Source: Chryseobacterium sp. G0162
Lineage (GTDB): Bacteria; Bacteroidota; Bacteroidia; Flavobacteriales; Weeksellaceae
DNA: 64,000 bases
Assembly: GCF_003815715.1 (NCBI RefSeq)
Contig: NZ_CP033922.1
Coordinates: forward strand, 3,396,001 to 3,460,000
Direction of reading: 5' to 3'
The notes below the pieces were generated by a model. The model saw only the letters and a list, made by a program, of their open reading frames with translations. It was not told the DNA's origin and did no database searches. Numbering within the stretch: position 1 is the stretch's first letter; each line of letters starts with the position of its first letter. The translations under genes and the position numbers were made by a program. Positions 9,262 to 17,996 of this stretch are shown here, one piece after another.

Positions 9262-11055
9262 ATGACAATAAATTTATTTTTTAGAGCTTTTCCTGCTATA
9301 GCTCTTTTTTCAGCAACGGCCATGATGGCTCAAAATTTTCAAACGATGCCCATTGCATCCGGATTTACAGCTGATGTAATTGCTAATGGAATAGGATCGG
9401 CATCGGTTTCTACAACGTCTGATGTAGACGGGGTGTCTTTTGCTTTTGTGGCGAAAGATTTTAAACTGACTTCTACCAGTACTCCTCTCACGTATGGTCT
9501 TCCTGTAGACGGAATCATCAATTCAGTTGTAGCTTCTACTCCCGGACTTTCCTATCAATTGGGAGATTTAAGTGCTAATAACTCTTTAAAGCTAACTTCA
9601 AGCGGGCAGAACGGAACTTTGGTGCTGACTACTCCAAAAGCTGCTGTTAAACTGTATATGCTTGCCACGAGTGGTAGTGGAACATCAGTTGTAAGTGCTA
9701 CAGTGACTTTCACAGATAATACAACTCAAACATTTTCCAATATCAGTCTTTCAGATTGGTACAACGGTTCTAATTTTGCCATTCAGGGAATTGGAAGGAT
9801 TAATAGGGATAACGATAATCTGGACCCTAGCAGTAATAATCCAAGACTGTATCAGTCTGTTTTGAATATTGATGCCGCCAATCAGGCTAAGCCAATACAA
9901 AGTATTACAGTGACTAAAAGTTCAGGAACCGGTATTCCTAATATATTTGCTTTCTCAGCAGATGCTTTTTCAGATTGTATGGCACCTGTTACAGATGCTG
10001 CAACAGGAATAACTTCAAATACTGCACAAATCTCATGGATAGTTCCGGCAAGCAATCAAACCACAAGTTATGATATTTATTATAGCACAAGTTCAACTGC
10101 ACCTGCGAGTAATGCCAATCCTAATCATTCCAATGTTACAGGAACTTCTTATACCCTGAATAACTTATCTCCAAGTTCAACTTATTATTATTGGGTAAGA
10201 GCCAATTGCAGTACAGCAACAAGTAAAAGTGTATGGTCTCTTGCTAAATCATTCACAACACAATGTGGTGCACTAGTGCCTTTCTATACTAATAACTTTA
10301 GTAGTTTTCCTGGATTATGCTGGGCTAATAATTTAGTAGGAGGAGATCCGGCTACTGGGCCATCAGGTACAGGTAGTTCTTATTGGGGATCACGTAGCTT
10401 TTTAAATACTTCAGCTAATGGACCTTCAGCATCTATGAATTTATATTCTTCTGATAGAACAGGGTGGCTGAAAACGGGAGCTTTTAACCTCTCAGCAGGA
10501 GGATATAAAGTGAAATTTAATTACGGAGTCACTACCTATTCAGGGACGGCTTCTTCTTCAATGGATAGTGATGATGTTGTTCATTTCCTGGTTTCCAATG
10601 ATGGTGGAACTACATGGATGATTCTGCAAACCTGGGATGCAAGTAATTCTCCATCTAACACATCAAATGAATATACCTTCGATCTGGCTAACTTTACTAA
10701 TGCAAATACTATATTTGCTTTTTATGGAAGTACAGGATCACAAGATGAAGACTTAGATTATAATTTCTATGTGAAGAATTTCACCATTGAAAATGCTCAA
10801 CTAAGTACCTCGGAAGTAAGCCGTCAGGAGAAAAAAGTATCCGTTCATCCGAACCCGTTTAAGGATATCCTGTATATATCAGACACAAGAGATATTAAGT
10901 CTGTAACCGTAACAGATACTACAGGAAGAACAGTAAAAACGATGGAAGGTTCTGCGAAAGAACTTGATCTAAGCAGATTAAATTCGGGACTGTATTTTGT
11001 AACGATTTACTTTAAAGACGGATCTCATTCTACTGTAAAAGCAATCAAGAAATAA
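9262..11055 (+). CDS. T9SS type A sorting-domain protein with fibronectin type III domain
   Basis: The 597-residue secreted protein starts at the ATG at 9262, which gives signal peptide MTINLFFRAFPAIALFSATAMMAQ. An ATG at 9223 would add 13 unrelated residues. Residues about 25-235 are a beta-rich domain of unknown type. About 240-333 form a fibronectin III repeat (ISWIVPASNQTTSYDIYYS, then SPSSTYYYWVRANC). About 345-505 look like a jelly-roll or carbohydrate-binding-like module (DDVVHFLVSNDGGTTW). From about 526, VHPNPFKDILYIS to TVKAIKK is a type A T9SS sorting domain, so the protein should be exported to the cell surface or medium. No catalytic motif is seen; adhesion or substrate binding is plausible only. 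Confidence 0.88.
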   Translation: MTINLFFRAFPAIALFSATAMMAQNFQTMPIASGFTADVIANGIGSASVSTTSDVDGVSFAFVAKDFKLTSTSTPLTYGLPVDGIINSVVASTPGLSYQLGDLSANNSLKLTSSGQNGTLVLTTPKAAVKLYMLATSGSGTSVVSATVTFTDNTTQTFSNISLSDWYNGSNFAIQGIGRINRDNDNLDPSSNNPRLYQSVLNIDAANQAKPIQSITVTKSSGTGIPNIFAFSADAFSDCMAPVTDAATGITSNTAQISWIVPASNQTTSYDIYYSTSSTAPASNANPNHSNVTGTSYTLNNLSPSSTYYYWVRANCSTATSKSVWSLAKSFTTQCGALVPFYTNNFSSFPGLCWANNLVGGDPATGPSGTGSSYWGSRSFLNTSANGPSASMNLYSSDRTGWLKTGAFNLSAGGYKVKFNYGVTTYSGTASSSMDSDDVVHFLVSNDGGTTWMILQTWDASNSPSNTSNEYTFDLANFTNANTIFAFYGSTGSQDEDLDYNFYVKNFTIENAQLSTSEVSRQEKKVSVHPNPFKDILYISDTRDIKSVTVTDTTGRTVKTMEGSAKELDLSRLNSGLYFVTIYFKDGSHSTVKAIKK

Positions 11056-11077
11056 TTTTTTAGTGTAAATAAAGTTG

Positions 11078-11110
11078 AGCGGCGGTGCATTGTTGTACCG
11101 CTGCTTTTTT
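11078..11110 (+). terminator. Rho-independent terminator
   Basis: AGCGGCGGT and ACCGCTGCT form a 9-bp stem with one mismatch around a 10-nt loop, followed by a run of six T. It lies 22 bp after the T9SS gene stop codon. Confidence 0.8.
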
Positions 11111-11116
11111 ATAATG

Positions 11117-11252
11117 TGAGGAATCGTAATGCTGTAAGAAGGAAGTCATCAAAGTTTTAAAATCATGTAATCCAATTATATTGATTTATGATACTTTCAG
11201 CAATGATATGTTGAATCGTAACTTCCAGCCTCCCTCTTTCAGCTTCTTGCCT
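11117..11252. repeat. Intergenic purine-arm repeat element (family A)
   Basis: This stretch between the terminator and the DUF1801 gene has a purine-rich left arm (GTAAGAAGGAAGTC near 11135-11149) and a pyrimidine-rich right arm (ACTTCCAGCCTCCCTC, 11221-11236). The arms are imperfect inverse matches and GAATCGTAA occurs near both ends. It resembles the elements at 12104, 25722 and 31459. I see no gene in it. Confidence 0.45.
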
Positions 11253-11299
11253 AATAATCAATATTTTTTCTTAATTTAAACCTCTAAAACTCACTGAAA

Positions 11300-11755
11300 A
11301 TGCAAATTATATCAAACTCTCTGGAAGACTATCTTTCAAAGATTCCGGAGGAAAGACAGGAATCCTTTAAAAAACTTTTTGATGTGATTAATGACAATCT
11401 TCCAAAAGGTTTTGAAGAAGCAACCAATTATGGAATGCTAGGCTGGGTTGTTCCTTTGAAAACTTACCCTGCGGGGTATCATTGTACACCAGGAAATCCT
11501 TTACCCTTTATCAATCTGGCTTCACAAAAGAATTTTATAGCATTGTACCACATGGGATTGTATTCCCGTCCCGAACTTTTGGATTGGTTTGTTGCTGAAT
11601 ATCCTAAACATTCCAAGAAAAAGCTGGATATGGGAAAATCCTGTGTACGCTTCAAAAAGCCGGAAGATATTCCTTTTGATTTAATAGCAGAGTTGAGTGG
11701 AAAAATGACGGTAGAAGATTGGATTGGCATTTATGAGTCTCAGTATAAAAAGTAA
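11300..11755 (+). CDS. DUF1801 domain protein (YdhG-like)
   Basis: The 151-residue soluble protein matches the DUF1801 pattern: an N-terminal helix region DYLSKIPEERQESFKKLFDV, then ATNYGMLGWVVPL, FINLASQKNFIALYHMGLYS and a C-terminal KSCVRFKKPEDIPFDLIAEL. Members of this family are small cytoplasmic proteins with a CyaY/frataxin-like fold and no settled function. There is no signal peptide. It stands alone between two repeat-rich intergenic regions. Confidence 0.88.
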   Translation: MQIISNSLEDYLSKIPEERQESFKKLFDVINDNLPKGFEEATNYGMLGWVVPLKTYPAGYHCTPGNPLPFINLASQKNFIALYHMGLYSRPELLDWFVAEYPKHSKKKLDMGKSCVRFKKPEDIPFDLIAELSGKMTVEDWIGIYESQYKK

Positions 11756-12030
11756 AGGAAGAAAGTTGGAATCCGGAGGTAATTGGATCATTACTGACAT
11801 CTTTAAGTCTTTTGATGGAAAATAATCTCAATTTAAGACATTAAAATTGAAACCTCAGTTGTTTGTTAATTGGATAAGGTTCGATGCTCATTTTAAAATT
11901 TGTTATTTGGTAGTGTTATTCTGAATGTAACAAATTAGAAATGAAGAATCTAACTATTTACGGGACTCTTCCTACGTCAGAATGACAAGAGGTATAAATA
12001 AAGGAGATATAATTGTCAAATTTTATTTCA
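11756..12030. other. Non-coding region with repeat fragments
   Basis: This is the first part of a 512-bp gap. It starts with a fragment like the family A arms (GAAAGTTGGAATCCGGAGG, 11761-11779) and contains a complete family D element (11915-11987). No open frame of convincing composition is present. Confidence 0.5.
11915..11987. repeat. Short inverted-end repeat (family D)
   Basis: The element runs from GTTATTCTGA (11915-11924) to TCAGAATGAC (11978-11987), which are inverse repeats with one mismatch. The interior contains GAATGTAACAAATTAGAA and CTTCCTACGTCAGAATGAC. From memory, such GTCATTCTGA-ended elements are common in Flavobacteriia intergenic DNA. It resembles a non-autonomous, MITE-like unit. 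Confidence 0.6.
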
Positions 12031-12067
12031 AAAAGCCCTGAGATCTATAAGATTCAGGGCTTTTTTT
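12031..12067. terminator. Bidirectional terminator hairpin
   Basis: AGCCCTGA and TCAGGGCT form an 8-bp perfect stem around a 12-nt loop, flanked by an A-run on the left and seven T on the right. It could end transcription from either side of the convergent region between 11755 and 12268. Confidence 0.7.
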
Positions 12068-12103
12068 GAATGAGGAAGACTGATGTCATTTGGTTTATTT
12101 GTT

Positions 12104-12267
12104 GAAGACTGGGAGTTAGAGAAAGGAAGTTAGGAAAGTTCTTGTCGTGCTACTGACTTTCTTTCAGCCTTTTAATGGAATCAATTCTCAATTTTGAAAA
12201 GGTTAATTAATAGGAGTTTGAGTTATTTTCCGACTGAATCAACCTCCATCTTCCAACTTCCTTTCTT
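12104..12267. repeat. Intergenic purine-arm repeat element (family A)
   Basis: The left arm contains GAGAAAGGAAGTTAGGAAAG (12119-12138). The right arm, read inversely, contains GAAAGGAAGTTGGAAGATGG (about 12246-12265). The arms share GAAAGGAAGTTrG as inverted repeats about 110 bp apart. The element abuts the stop codon of the efflux outer-membrane gene. No gene is seen inside. Confidence 0.55.
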
Positions 12268-13536
12268 TTAAAAATTAATATCCCAGATTCCAGCTCTGCG
12301 TTCCAGCTCGATCAAAGCTGTTGCATTATCTGCAAGGGCCTGATAATAATCTTTTCTTACTCCATTATAGGTTCTTTGAGCATTCAGTACTTCGAGAATA
12401 GAGCTTTCTCCTCTTTTGTAACTGTAGGTGATGCCATCCAATATACTTTTCGCTTCAGTAAGCATTCCGTTATGAAATTGTTTTACCTGTTTCTGGGTGG
12501 CTATGTATTGTTGATAAGCCTGCATGACTTCAGCCTGTATTCCCTGTTCTATCTGATGGTATTCAAGTTCTGCCTGTGAGTGAGCCATTTCTGCTATTTT
12601 CACGCCTGCATTTCTTCTGTTGGAAAACTTCAAAGGAATACTGAGCCCTAATTTTACTGCATTTACAGTTGGTGAGGGAGCTATTTCATTCGTAGCTTCA
12701 GTGTGACGTTCTGCCCCGGCATTGATGCCAAGATCTATTTTTCGGTTTGCTTTTTCAAGGTTGATCTGGCTTTTGGCTACTTGCGTATTCTGTTTGGCAG
12801 CCAGTAGGTCTGCTCTTGTATTTAATGCCTGAATGATCAGATCATCAATATTAAAATCTCTATTGAAAGCATTAAAGTCCCCGGCAACATCTCTATCTGT
12901 TATTTTGCCATCGCTGAGAAATACAGCTAATCCTGTGATTGCTTGTTGCTCTGCGCTTTCTGCCTGATATATCTCATTGAGAAGGGAAGCAGCCTCCAAT
13001 TTACTCTGTTTTGAAGTGACCAGAGATATTGTTCCCAGGCGATAACGTATGCTGTCAGATTTAGCAAGCTGTAGAATATTTTTATAAGAATCCTGCTGTA
13101 CTTCGAGGATTGCTTTAGATTTTAATGCTTCCAAATAACCTAAAGTAGCATCAGCACGAAGATTTCTGAAAAAATCCTGTAATTGAATTTTGCTTAATTC
13201 AGACTGATCCTTAGCCAGGTTTACTCTTGCTTTTCTTTTGCCTCCCAGTTCAAGGGTCCAGCCAATGGAAGCTCCATATACGTATCCCATATTTTCTTTA
13301 ATCCCATTATTGGTTGTTTCTAGATCCAATTGCGGATCCGGAAACATACTTGCTGTCTGAATGGAAGCTTCTGCCATGCCTATATTGTACTTTTGAGCGG
13401 CATATCCCAGATTTTTCTTTCCGACAAGGCTTAGATATTCTTCAAAATTCAGAACTTCTTTTTCCTGTGCCTGTACCTTATTCGTCATACTGAGTAATAA
13501 GGTCACTCCTATGATAAAGTATACTCTAATTTTCAT
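12268..13536 (-). CDS. TolC-family outer-membrane channel of metal efflux system (CzcC-like)
   Basis: About 422 residues with signal peptide MKIRVYFIIGVTLLLSMTNKVQAQ from the ATG at 13536; an ATG at 13551 would add MKHLH. Two repeats of long coiled-coil helices with QDSYKNILQLAKSD and RRNAGVKIAEMAHSQAELEYHQIEQGIQAEVMQ (shown in part) are typical of OEP/TolC proteins, which form the outer-membrane duct of tripartite RND pumps. The gene overlaps the end of the RND pump gene by 11 bp (26 bp with the longer start), so it is translationally linked as the last gene of the adaptor-pump-channel operon. Confidence 0.9.
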   Translation of the reverse strand: MKIRVYFIIGVTLLLSMTNKVQAQEKEVLNFEEYLSLVGKKNLGYAAQKYNIGMAEASIQTASMFPDPQLDLETTNNGIKENMGYVYGASIGWTLELGGKRKARVNLAKDQSELSKIQLQDFFRNLRADATLGYLEALKSKAILEVQQDSYKNILQLAKSDSIRYRLGTISLVTSKQSKLEAASLLNEIYQAESAEQQAITGLAVFLSDGKITDRDVAGDFNAFNRDFNIDDLIIQALNTRADLLAAKQNTQVAKSQINLEKANRKIDLGINAGAERHTEATNEIAPSPTVNAVKLGLSIPLKFSNRRNAGVKIAEMAHSQAELEYHQIEQGIQAEVMQAYQQYIATQKQVKQFHNGMLTEAKSILDGITYSYKRGESSILEVLNAQRTYNGVRKDYYQALADNATALIELERRAGIWDINF

Positions 13537-16500
13537 ATGTAAGTGCTTCATCTGATTCTAAATTTTGTTTTTCGTTGCGACGTTCTGCCATAAAATAGAT
13601 AGCAGGAAGAACGAATAGTGTTAAAATAGTAGAGAACATTAATCCATACACAATGACAGTAGCCAACGGTCGTTGTACATCCGAACCGATTCCGGTTGCT
13701 AGTGAGGCGGGGAATAATCCGATTACTGCTACTGTTGCGGTCATCAATACCGGTCTGAAACGATCCTTTGCTCCTTTAATGACAGCAAGTTTCAAATCGT
13801 ATCCTTTTTTACGGAGGTCATTGATATGGGAAATCATAATCACACCATTCTGAATGGCGACTCCGAAAAGGGCAATGAATCCTACGGCAGACGATACGTT
13901 CAAAGACATTCCACGTATATTAAGAGCAAGCATTCCTCCAAATAATGCCAGCGGAACAATAGACATCAATACCAATGCCTGTTTGAAATCTCCAAACGCT
14001 CCATACAATAACAGGAACATAATAGCCAATGCCAAAGGAACAATAAAAGCCAATCTGGAATAAGCCCTATTTTGATTTTCAAACTGTCCGCCCCATTTAA
14101 TCTGATACTTTTCATGGTCATATTTGATGTCTTTTTCAATCTTGTCCTGAGCCTTTTTCAGGAAAGAAGAAAGATCTGTTCCTCTTAAATTCAGTTTAAC
14201 GGTAAGATGCCTCTTGTTCATTTCACGGGTGATGGTACTTTCTCCGGTACTTAATTTTACTTCAGCAACCTGAGATAATGGAATTTTTGCCCCTGAAGCT
14301 GAGGTGAGCATCAGGTTTCCTATTTTATCAAGAGTATCACGGCTGTCTTCAGTGTAACGGCAGGAAATATCATACACTTTATTACCGATAAAGATTTGCG
14401 AGATGGCTTTTCCGCCTAAAGCGACTTCAATAAGATCAGCCACATCAGCCACATTTAATCCATATTGAGCAATCTTGTCTCTGTCTGCAATAATCTGCAA
14501 CTGAGGTAGAGGAGGTTCCTGGTCAATAGCAAGGTCAGCAGATCCCGGAATTTTGTTTAAGGTAGATAATACATTTTCAGCAATTCTTCTGGTTTCTTTG
14601 AAATCTTCTCCATATACTTTTACAACAAGTTCACTGTGTGCCCCGGAAATTTTATCCATTACTCCATCAATCATCGGTTGTGAGAATCCTACTGTAAACC
14701 CTGGCATTTCTTTGTAATCAGCAGCTAATTCTTTAATGAGGTCTGCTTTGGTTTTCCCGGATGGCCATTGATCGTAAGGTTTTATTCCTACAGAAACTTC
14801 AAAGTGAGAAGCGGTCCATGGATCGGTTCCGTCATCGTTGCGGCCAGCCTGAACCATCATATAGGTAATTTCAGAATGTTTTAATGTTTTGGCACGTAGG
14901 GTATCGCTCATTTCTTTTGCTTTGGCCAGGGAAATACCCGGAGGTAACTGTACCTGTAGCCAGATAGAACCTTCATCCAGCTCCGGAAGGAAGTCTTTTC
15001 CTACAGTATAAGAAAGCACTCCTGCTGATAATAAGACGATGGTTACCGGGATCATTACTTTTTTAGGGGTTAGCATTATTTTTTCGATTCTTTTCCCATA
15101 GGCTGCACTTATTTTTTCAAGCCATTTGTTGTGATATATTTTTTGTGGTTTCCGATAGATCACATAAGCCAGACCTGGAATAAGGAGCAATGCTACTGCA
15201 AGAGCACCCAGTAAAGCATACCCTACTGTAAATGCCATCGGCGTAAACAGCTTTTTCTCTACTCTTTCGAATGCGAATAGTGGAAGATAGGCAGTGATAA
15301 TAATGATGGTAGAAAAGAAGATAGGTTTTGCTACTTCAATTACTCTTTGGGTAATTGTTTTCTCTTCTAATGCTTCTTCAGGGTTCTCTTCCCTTTTTTT
15401 CAGAATGGTTTCAAGCATTACAATGGCTCCGTCTACAATAATCCCGAAGTCAATAGCTCCCAGCGAAAGAAGGTTAGCAGGAATATTGGTAAAATGCATT
15501 AAAATAAATGCAAATAATAAAGAAAGCGGAATGGTAATAGCGACCAATAAAGCACCTCGCCAGCTTCCCAGGAATACTATCAGGACAATAATAACGAGTA
15601 CAATTCCTTCAGTAAGGGTATGGGAAACCGTGTGAAGGGTAGTACTTACAAGGTCTGTTCTGTCAAGGAAAGGATGAATTTTTACACCGGGAGGAAGCGT
15701 TTCATTGTTTAATTCATCAATCGCCTCATGAACACCTTCCAATACTTGTGATGGGTTTTGACCTCTTAATAAGAGAACAATTCCTTCTACACTTTCAGGA
15801 TAGTTTCGTTTTCTGTCTGTATATCCCAGAATTCCTTTTCGTTCCAGATTTCCGTATTTCAATGTTCCTACATCATTCAGGAATACCGGAACCCCGTTTT
15901 CAGTTTTTACTACAATTTTTCCAAGGTCATTTAAATCTTTTACAAGACCTATTCCCCGAATCACATACGCTAAGTTTCCACGGGGAAGCATACTTCCTCC
16001 GGCGCTCACATTATTTTTTGAAATGGTTTCGGTAACTTCTGATAATGAAAGACCATACTGTTCGAGTTTATGAGGATCTAATTCCACCTGAAATTGGGTA
16101 GTAATTCCTCCAAAATTGGTCACATCTGCAATCCCTGAAACCTGTTTGATGCGCGGAATAATTACAAATTTTTGTAAATCTGTAAGTTCCCGCAAACTAT
16201 GATTATTACTTTCAATAATATAACGGTATACTTCGCCGATAGGAGAGGTGAGAGGATCAAGACCAGGCTGTGCACCATAAGGAAGAGTAACATCTGTAAG
16301 CCTCTCTTGAATACGTTGTCTCGCCCAATAGTCGTCTATCCCATCATCAAAAACCATGGTAATCATGGAGAGTCCAAAGGTACTTTTGCTTCGCATAACA
16401 TGCATTCCAGGAAGACCATTAAGAGCCCTTTCCAAAGGAATGGTAATTTGTTGTTCTACTTCTTCAGCAGCCAGCCCGGGAACCTGGGTAACCACCTGCG

Positions 16501-16636
16501 ACGTTACATCAGCGATGTCAGGATAAGCTTCTACGGATAATTTGGTCCAGGAATAATAACCAAAGAACCCCAGTAAAAGGAAGAGTGCCAACATCAGCCA
16601 CCTCTTCTGTATAGAGATTGTCAAAAGTTTTTTCAT
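13526..16636 (-). CDS. Heavy-metal efflux RND pump, CzcA/CusA family
   Basis: The 1036-residue inner-membrane pump has 12 expected membrane spans and two large periplasmic loops. The first span is near residues 12-30, and SVEAYPDIADVTSQVVTQVPG is the usual pore-domain start. Within TM4 the motif DFGIIVDGAIVMLE (about residues 395-408) carries the Asp-Asp-Glu proton relay seen in pumps for divalent cations (Co/Zn/Cd/Ni). Cu/Ag pumps of the CusA type have a different TM4 motif. Divalent-cation export is therefore the more likely job. It lies 65 bp after the adaptor gene and overlaps the channel gene. Proton-driven antiport is known for the family; metal specificity here is inference. Confidence 0.93.
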   Translation of the reverse strand: MKKLLTISIQKRWLMLALFLLLGFFGYYSWTKLSVEAYPDIADVTSQVVTQVPGLAAEEVEQQITIPLERALNGLPGMHVMRSKSTFGLSMITMVFDDGIDDYWARQRIQERLTDVTLPYGAQPGLDPLTSPIGEVYRYIIESNNHSLRELTDLQKFVIIPRIKQVSGIADVTNFGGITTQFQVELDPHKLEQYGLSLSEVTETISKNNVSAGGSMLPRGNLAYVIRGIGLVKDLNDLGKIVVKTENGVPVFLNDVGTLKYGNLERKGILGYTDRKRNYPESVEGIVLLLRGQNPSQVLEGVHEAIDELNNETLPPGVKIHPFLDRTDLVSTTLHTVSHTLTEGIVLVIIVLIVFLGSWRGALLVAITIPLSLLFAFILMHFTNIPANLLSLGAIDFGIIVDGAIVMLETILKKREENPEEALEEKTITQRVIEVAKPIFFSTIIIITAYLPLFAFERVEKKLFTPMAFTVGYALLGALAVALLLIPGLAYVIYRKPQKIYHNKWLEKISAAYGKRIEKIMLTPKKVMIPVTIVLLSAGVLSYTVGKDFLPELDEGSIWLQVQLPPGISLAKAKEMSDTLRAKTLKHSEITYMMVQAGRNDDGTDPWTASHFEVSVGIKPYDQWPSGKTKADLIKELAADYKEMPGFTVGFSQPMIDGVMDKISGAHSELVVKVYGEDFKETRRIAENVLSTLNKIPGSADLAIDQEPPLPQLQIIADRDKIAQYGLNVADVADLIEVALGGKAISQIFIGNKVYDISCRYTEDSRDTLDKIGNLMLTSASGAKIPLSQVAEVKLSTGESTITREMNKRHLTVKLNLRGTDLSSFLKKAQDKIEKDIKYDHEKYQIKWGGQFENQNRAYSRLAFIVPLALAIMFLLLYGAFGDFKQALVLMSIVPLALFGGMLALNIRGMSLNVSSAVGFIALFGVAIQNGVIMISHINDLRKKGYDLKLAVIKGAKDRFRPVLMTATVAVIGLFPASLATGIGSDVQRPLATVIVYGLMFSTILTLFVLPAIYFMAERRNEKQNLESDEALTYEN

Positions 16637-16701
16637 GTTCTTAATCGATATTATGTACAGTACAGATGTGTATTGTACTTTTTACATCAGTTCATTTTAC
16701 A

Positions 16702-17805
16702 TTATTTCGCATCCAGCATATAAATTCCACCCTCGGTCATGATGGTGTCTCCCACTTTTAATCCGGAAGTGATTCTGATCATTTTCTGATCCGCTTCTCC
16801 GGTGGTTACTGAACGTTTGGCAAATTGATTCTTGCCTGTTTTGATCCACACATATTGAGAACTGTCCTGCTGCATGAGTGCACTGATCGGAATCATAACT
16901 GTTTTTTGAGGAGTCGTAGCAAAATTGACAGTCGCATACATACCGGGTTTGAGTTTTCTGTCCGGATTATCACATTCGATAAGGACTTTTATACTTCGGG
17001 TATTTTCATCTACGACTTCATTGATGTGATACACTTTTCCAGTGATATTTCTGTCCGGATAAGCACTTACTTTTACCGAAACATGATCTCCGATATTGAC
17101 AAAACGGATATCTTTTTCCTTTACATCTCCGGAAATCCAAACTTTGGATAATTCTGCAATGATGATGACAGGGTCTGCATCGCTTTTTAGAAATTGGCCG
17201 TTGACAATTTTATTGGAAATAATTTCTCCGTTAATTGGGGCTCTTACAATAAGGGGACTTCCGATACCTCCGCCTTTGCTGTTATAAACTTTCAATGCAG
17301 AAGAAGCATTGGAAAGGGATGTTTTTTTATTTTTGAAATCGGTTTCTGCCTCGTCAAGTTCTTTCTGAATTCCGACTCCATGTTTTACCAGATCCTGCTG
17401 ACGTCTGTAATTTTTCTCTGCGAGCTGTACATCATTCAAGGCATCTGTATAATCTTTCTGAACTGAAAAATAATCAGAGGAAAGGATTTCAAAGAGAGGG
17501 CTGTTTGCTGAAACATTTTGTCCAAGCTGAATGAATGATTTTGTAATTCTTCCGGAAAAGGGGCTGGCAATTTCAGCATAATGGTTGGGAATAGCCTGAA
17601 TGGTTCCTGCTGAAACGATTCCGTCGCTATGTTCCTGCTCAGAAACGACTTCTGTTTTTATTTTTTTGAATACTGGGTTGTTTTCAGGGACGATTACATT
17701 TTCTCCTTTTACCAGAAGATCCTGATCCTGAGAATCTTCACTTTTGGGATTTTTACAAGAGGTAATAAATGTCAAAAGTACTATTTTGAATACTGCTTTT
17801 CTCAT
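16702..17805 (-). CDS. Periplasmic adaptor lipoprotein of metal efflux RND system (CzcB/CusB-like)
   Basis: The 367-residue membrane-fusion protein starts with a lipoprotein signal ending FITSC (Cys about residue 17). The order is barrel-sandwich half 1 (NHYAEIASPFSGRITKSF, about 75-92), an alpha-hairpin coiled coil (KDYTDALNDVQLAEKNYRRQ), half 2 (IVRAPINGEIISNKIV), a beta-barrel domain (WISGDVKEKDIRFVNIGD) and a membrane-proximal domain (PISALMQQDSSQYVWIKTG). It links the inner-membrane pump to the outer-membrane channel. It is the first gene of the operon, with a leader of about 100 nt and the four-repeat regulatory array upstream. Confidence 0.93.
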   Translation of the reverse strand: MRKAVFKIVLLTFITSCKNPKSEDSQDQDLLVKGENVIVPENNPVFKKIKTEVVSEQEHSDGIVSAGTIQAIPNHYAEIASPFSGRITKSFIQLGQNVSANSPLFEILSSDYFSVQKDYTDALNDVQLAEKNYRRQQDLVKHGVGIQKELDEAETDFKNKKTSLSNASSALKVYNSKGGGIGSPLIVRAPINGEIISNKIVNGQFLKSDADPVIIIAELSKVWISGDVKEKDIRFVNIGDHVSVKVSAYPDRNITGKVYHINEVVDENTRSIKVLIECDNPDRKLKPGMYATVNFATTPQKTVMIPISALMQQDSSQYVWIKTGKNQFAKRSVTTGEADQKMIRITSGLKVGDTIMTEGGIYMLDAK

Positions 17806-17904
17806 ATAAGATGTTTATAACCACTAATTTAATTCTAATTTTCTTTTTATATCAATACAGTGTGATATTTATTTAAAATACCTTAAATGCTTGTTTTTTG
17901 CCGT

Positions 17905-17914
17905 TGCAAAAGTA
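17905..17914 (-). promoter_or_regulatory. -7 box of efflux operon (TACTTTTGCA)
   Basis: Read on the minus strand, TACTTTTGCA fits TAnnTTTG. There is no TTG at the usual -33 distance; instead the four-repeat array starts exactly 22 bp upstream (17937). The same ten bases with the same spacing precede the mgtC-mgtA operon (21497-21506). Confidence 0.7.
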
Positions 17915-17936
17915 TTTCTATCCTTTCTGATAGCCG

Positions 17937-17980
17937 GTTAGAGAACCTTTAGAATGCTATTAGAATACCATTAGAAAGGA
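17937..17980. promoter_or_regulatory. Four 11-bp direct repeats, likely response-regulator binding array (efflux operon)
   Basis: On the plus strand the array reads GTTAGAGAACC, TTTAGAATGCT, ATTAGAATACC, ATTAGAAAGGA: four units of exactly 11 bp sharing TTAGA. An 11-bp period in direct orientation is typical of OmpR/PhoB-family dimers lying along one face of DNA. A matching four-unit array lies upstream of mgtC-mgtA. The two-component system at 22881-24966 is the nearest candidate regulator, which is inference. Confidence 0.7.
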
Positions 17981-17996
17981 TGGTATTTCTGAGAAA

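Noticed and set aside
11761..12030. A decayed gene between the DUF1801 gene and the efflux channel gene
   Set aside because: All frames are broken and the recognisable parts are repeat elements (families A and D) and a terminator.
15294..15635. Plus-strand open frames of 95-113 codons antisense to the RND pump and MgtA
   Set aside because: They are Ile/Thr-rich shadows of membrane-span codons; no start context or family match supports them.
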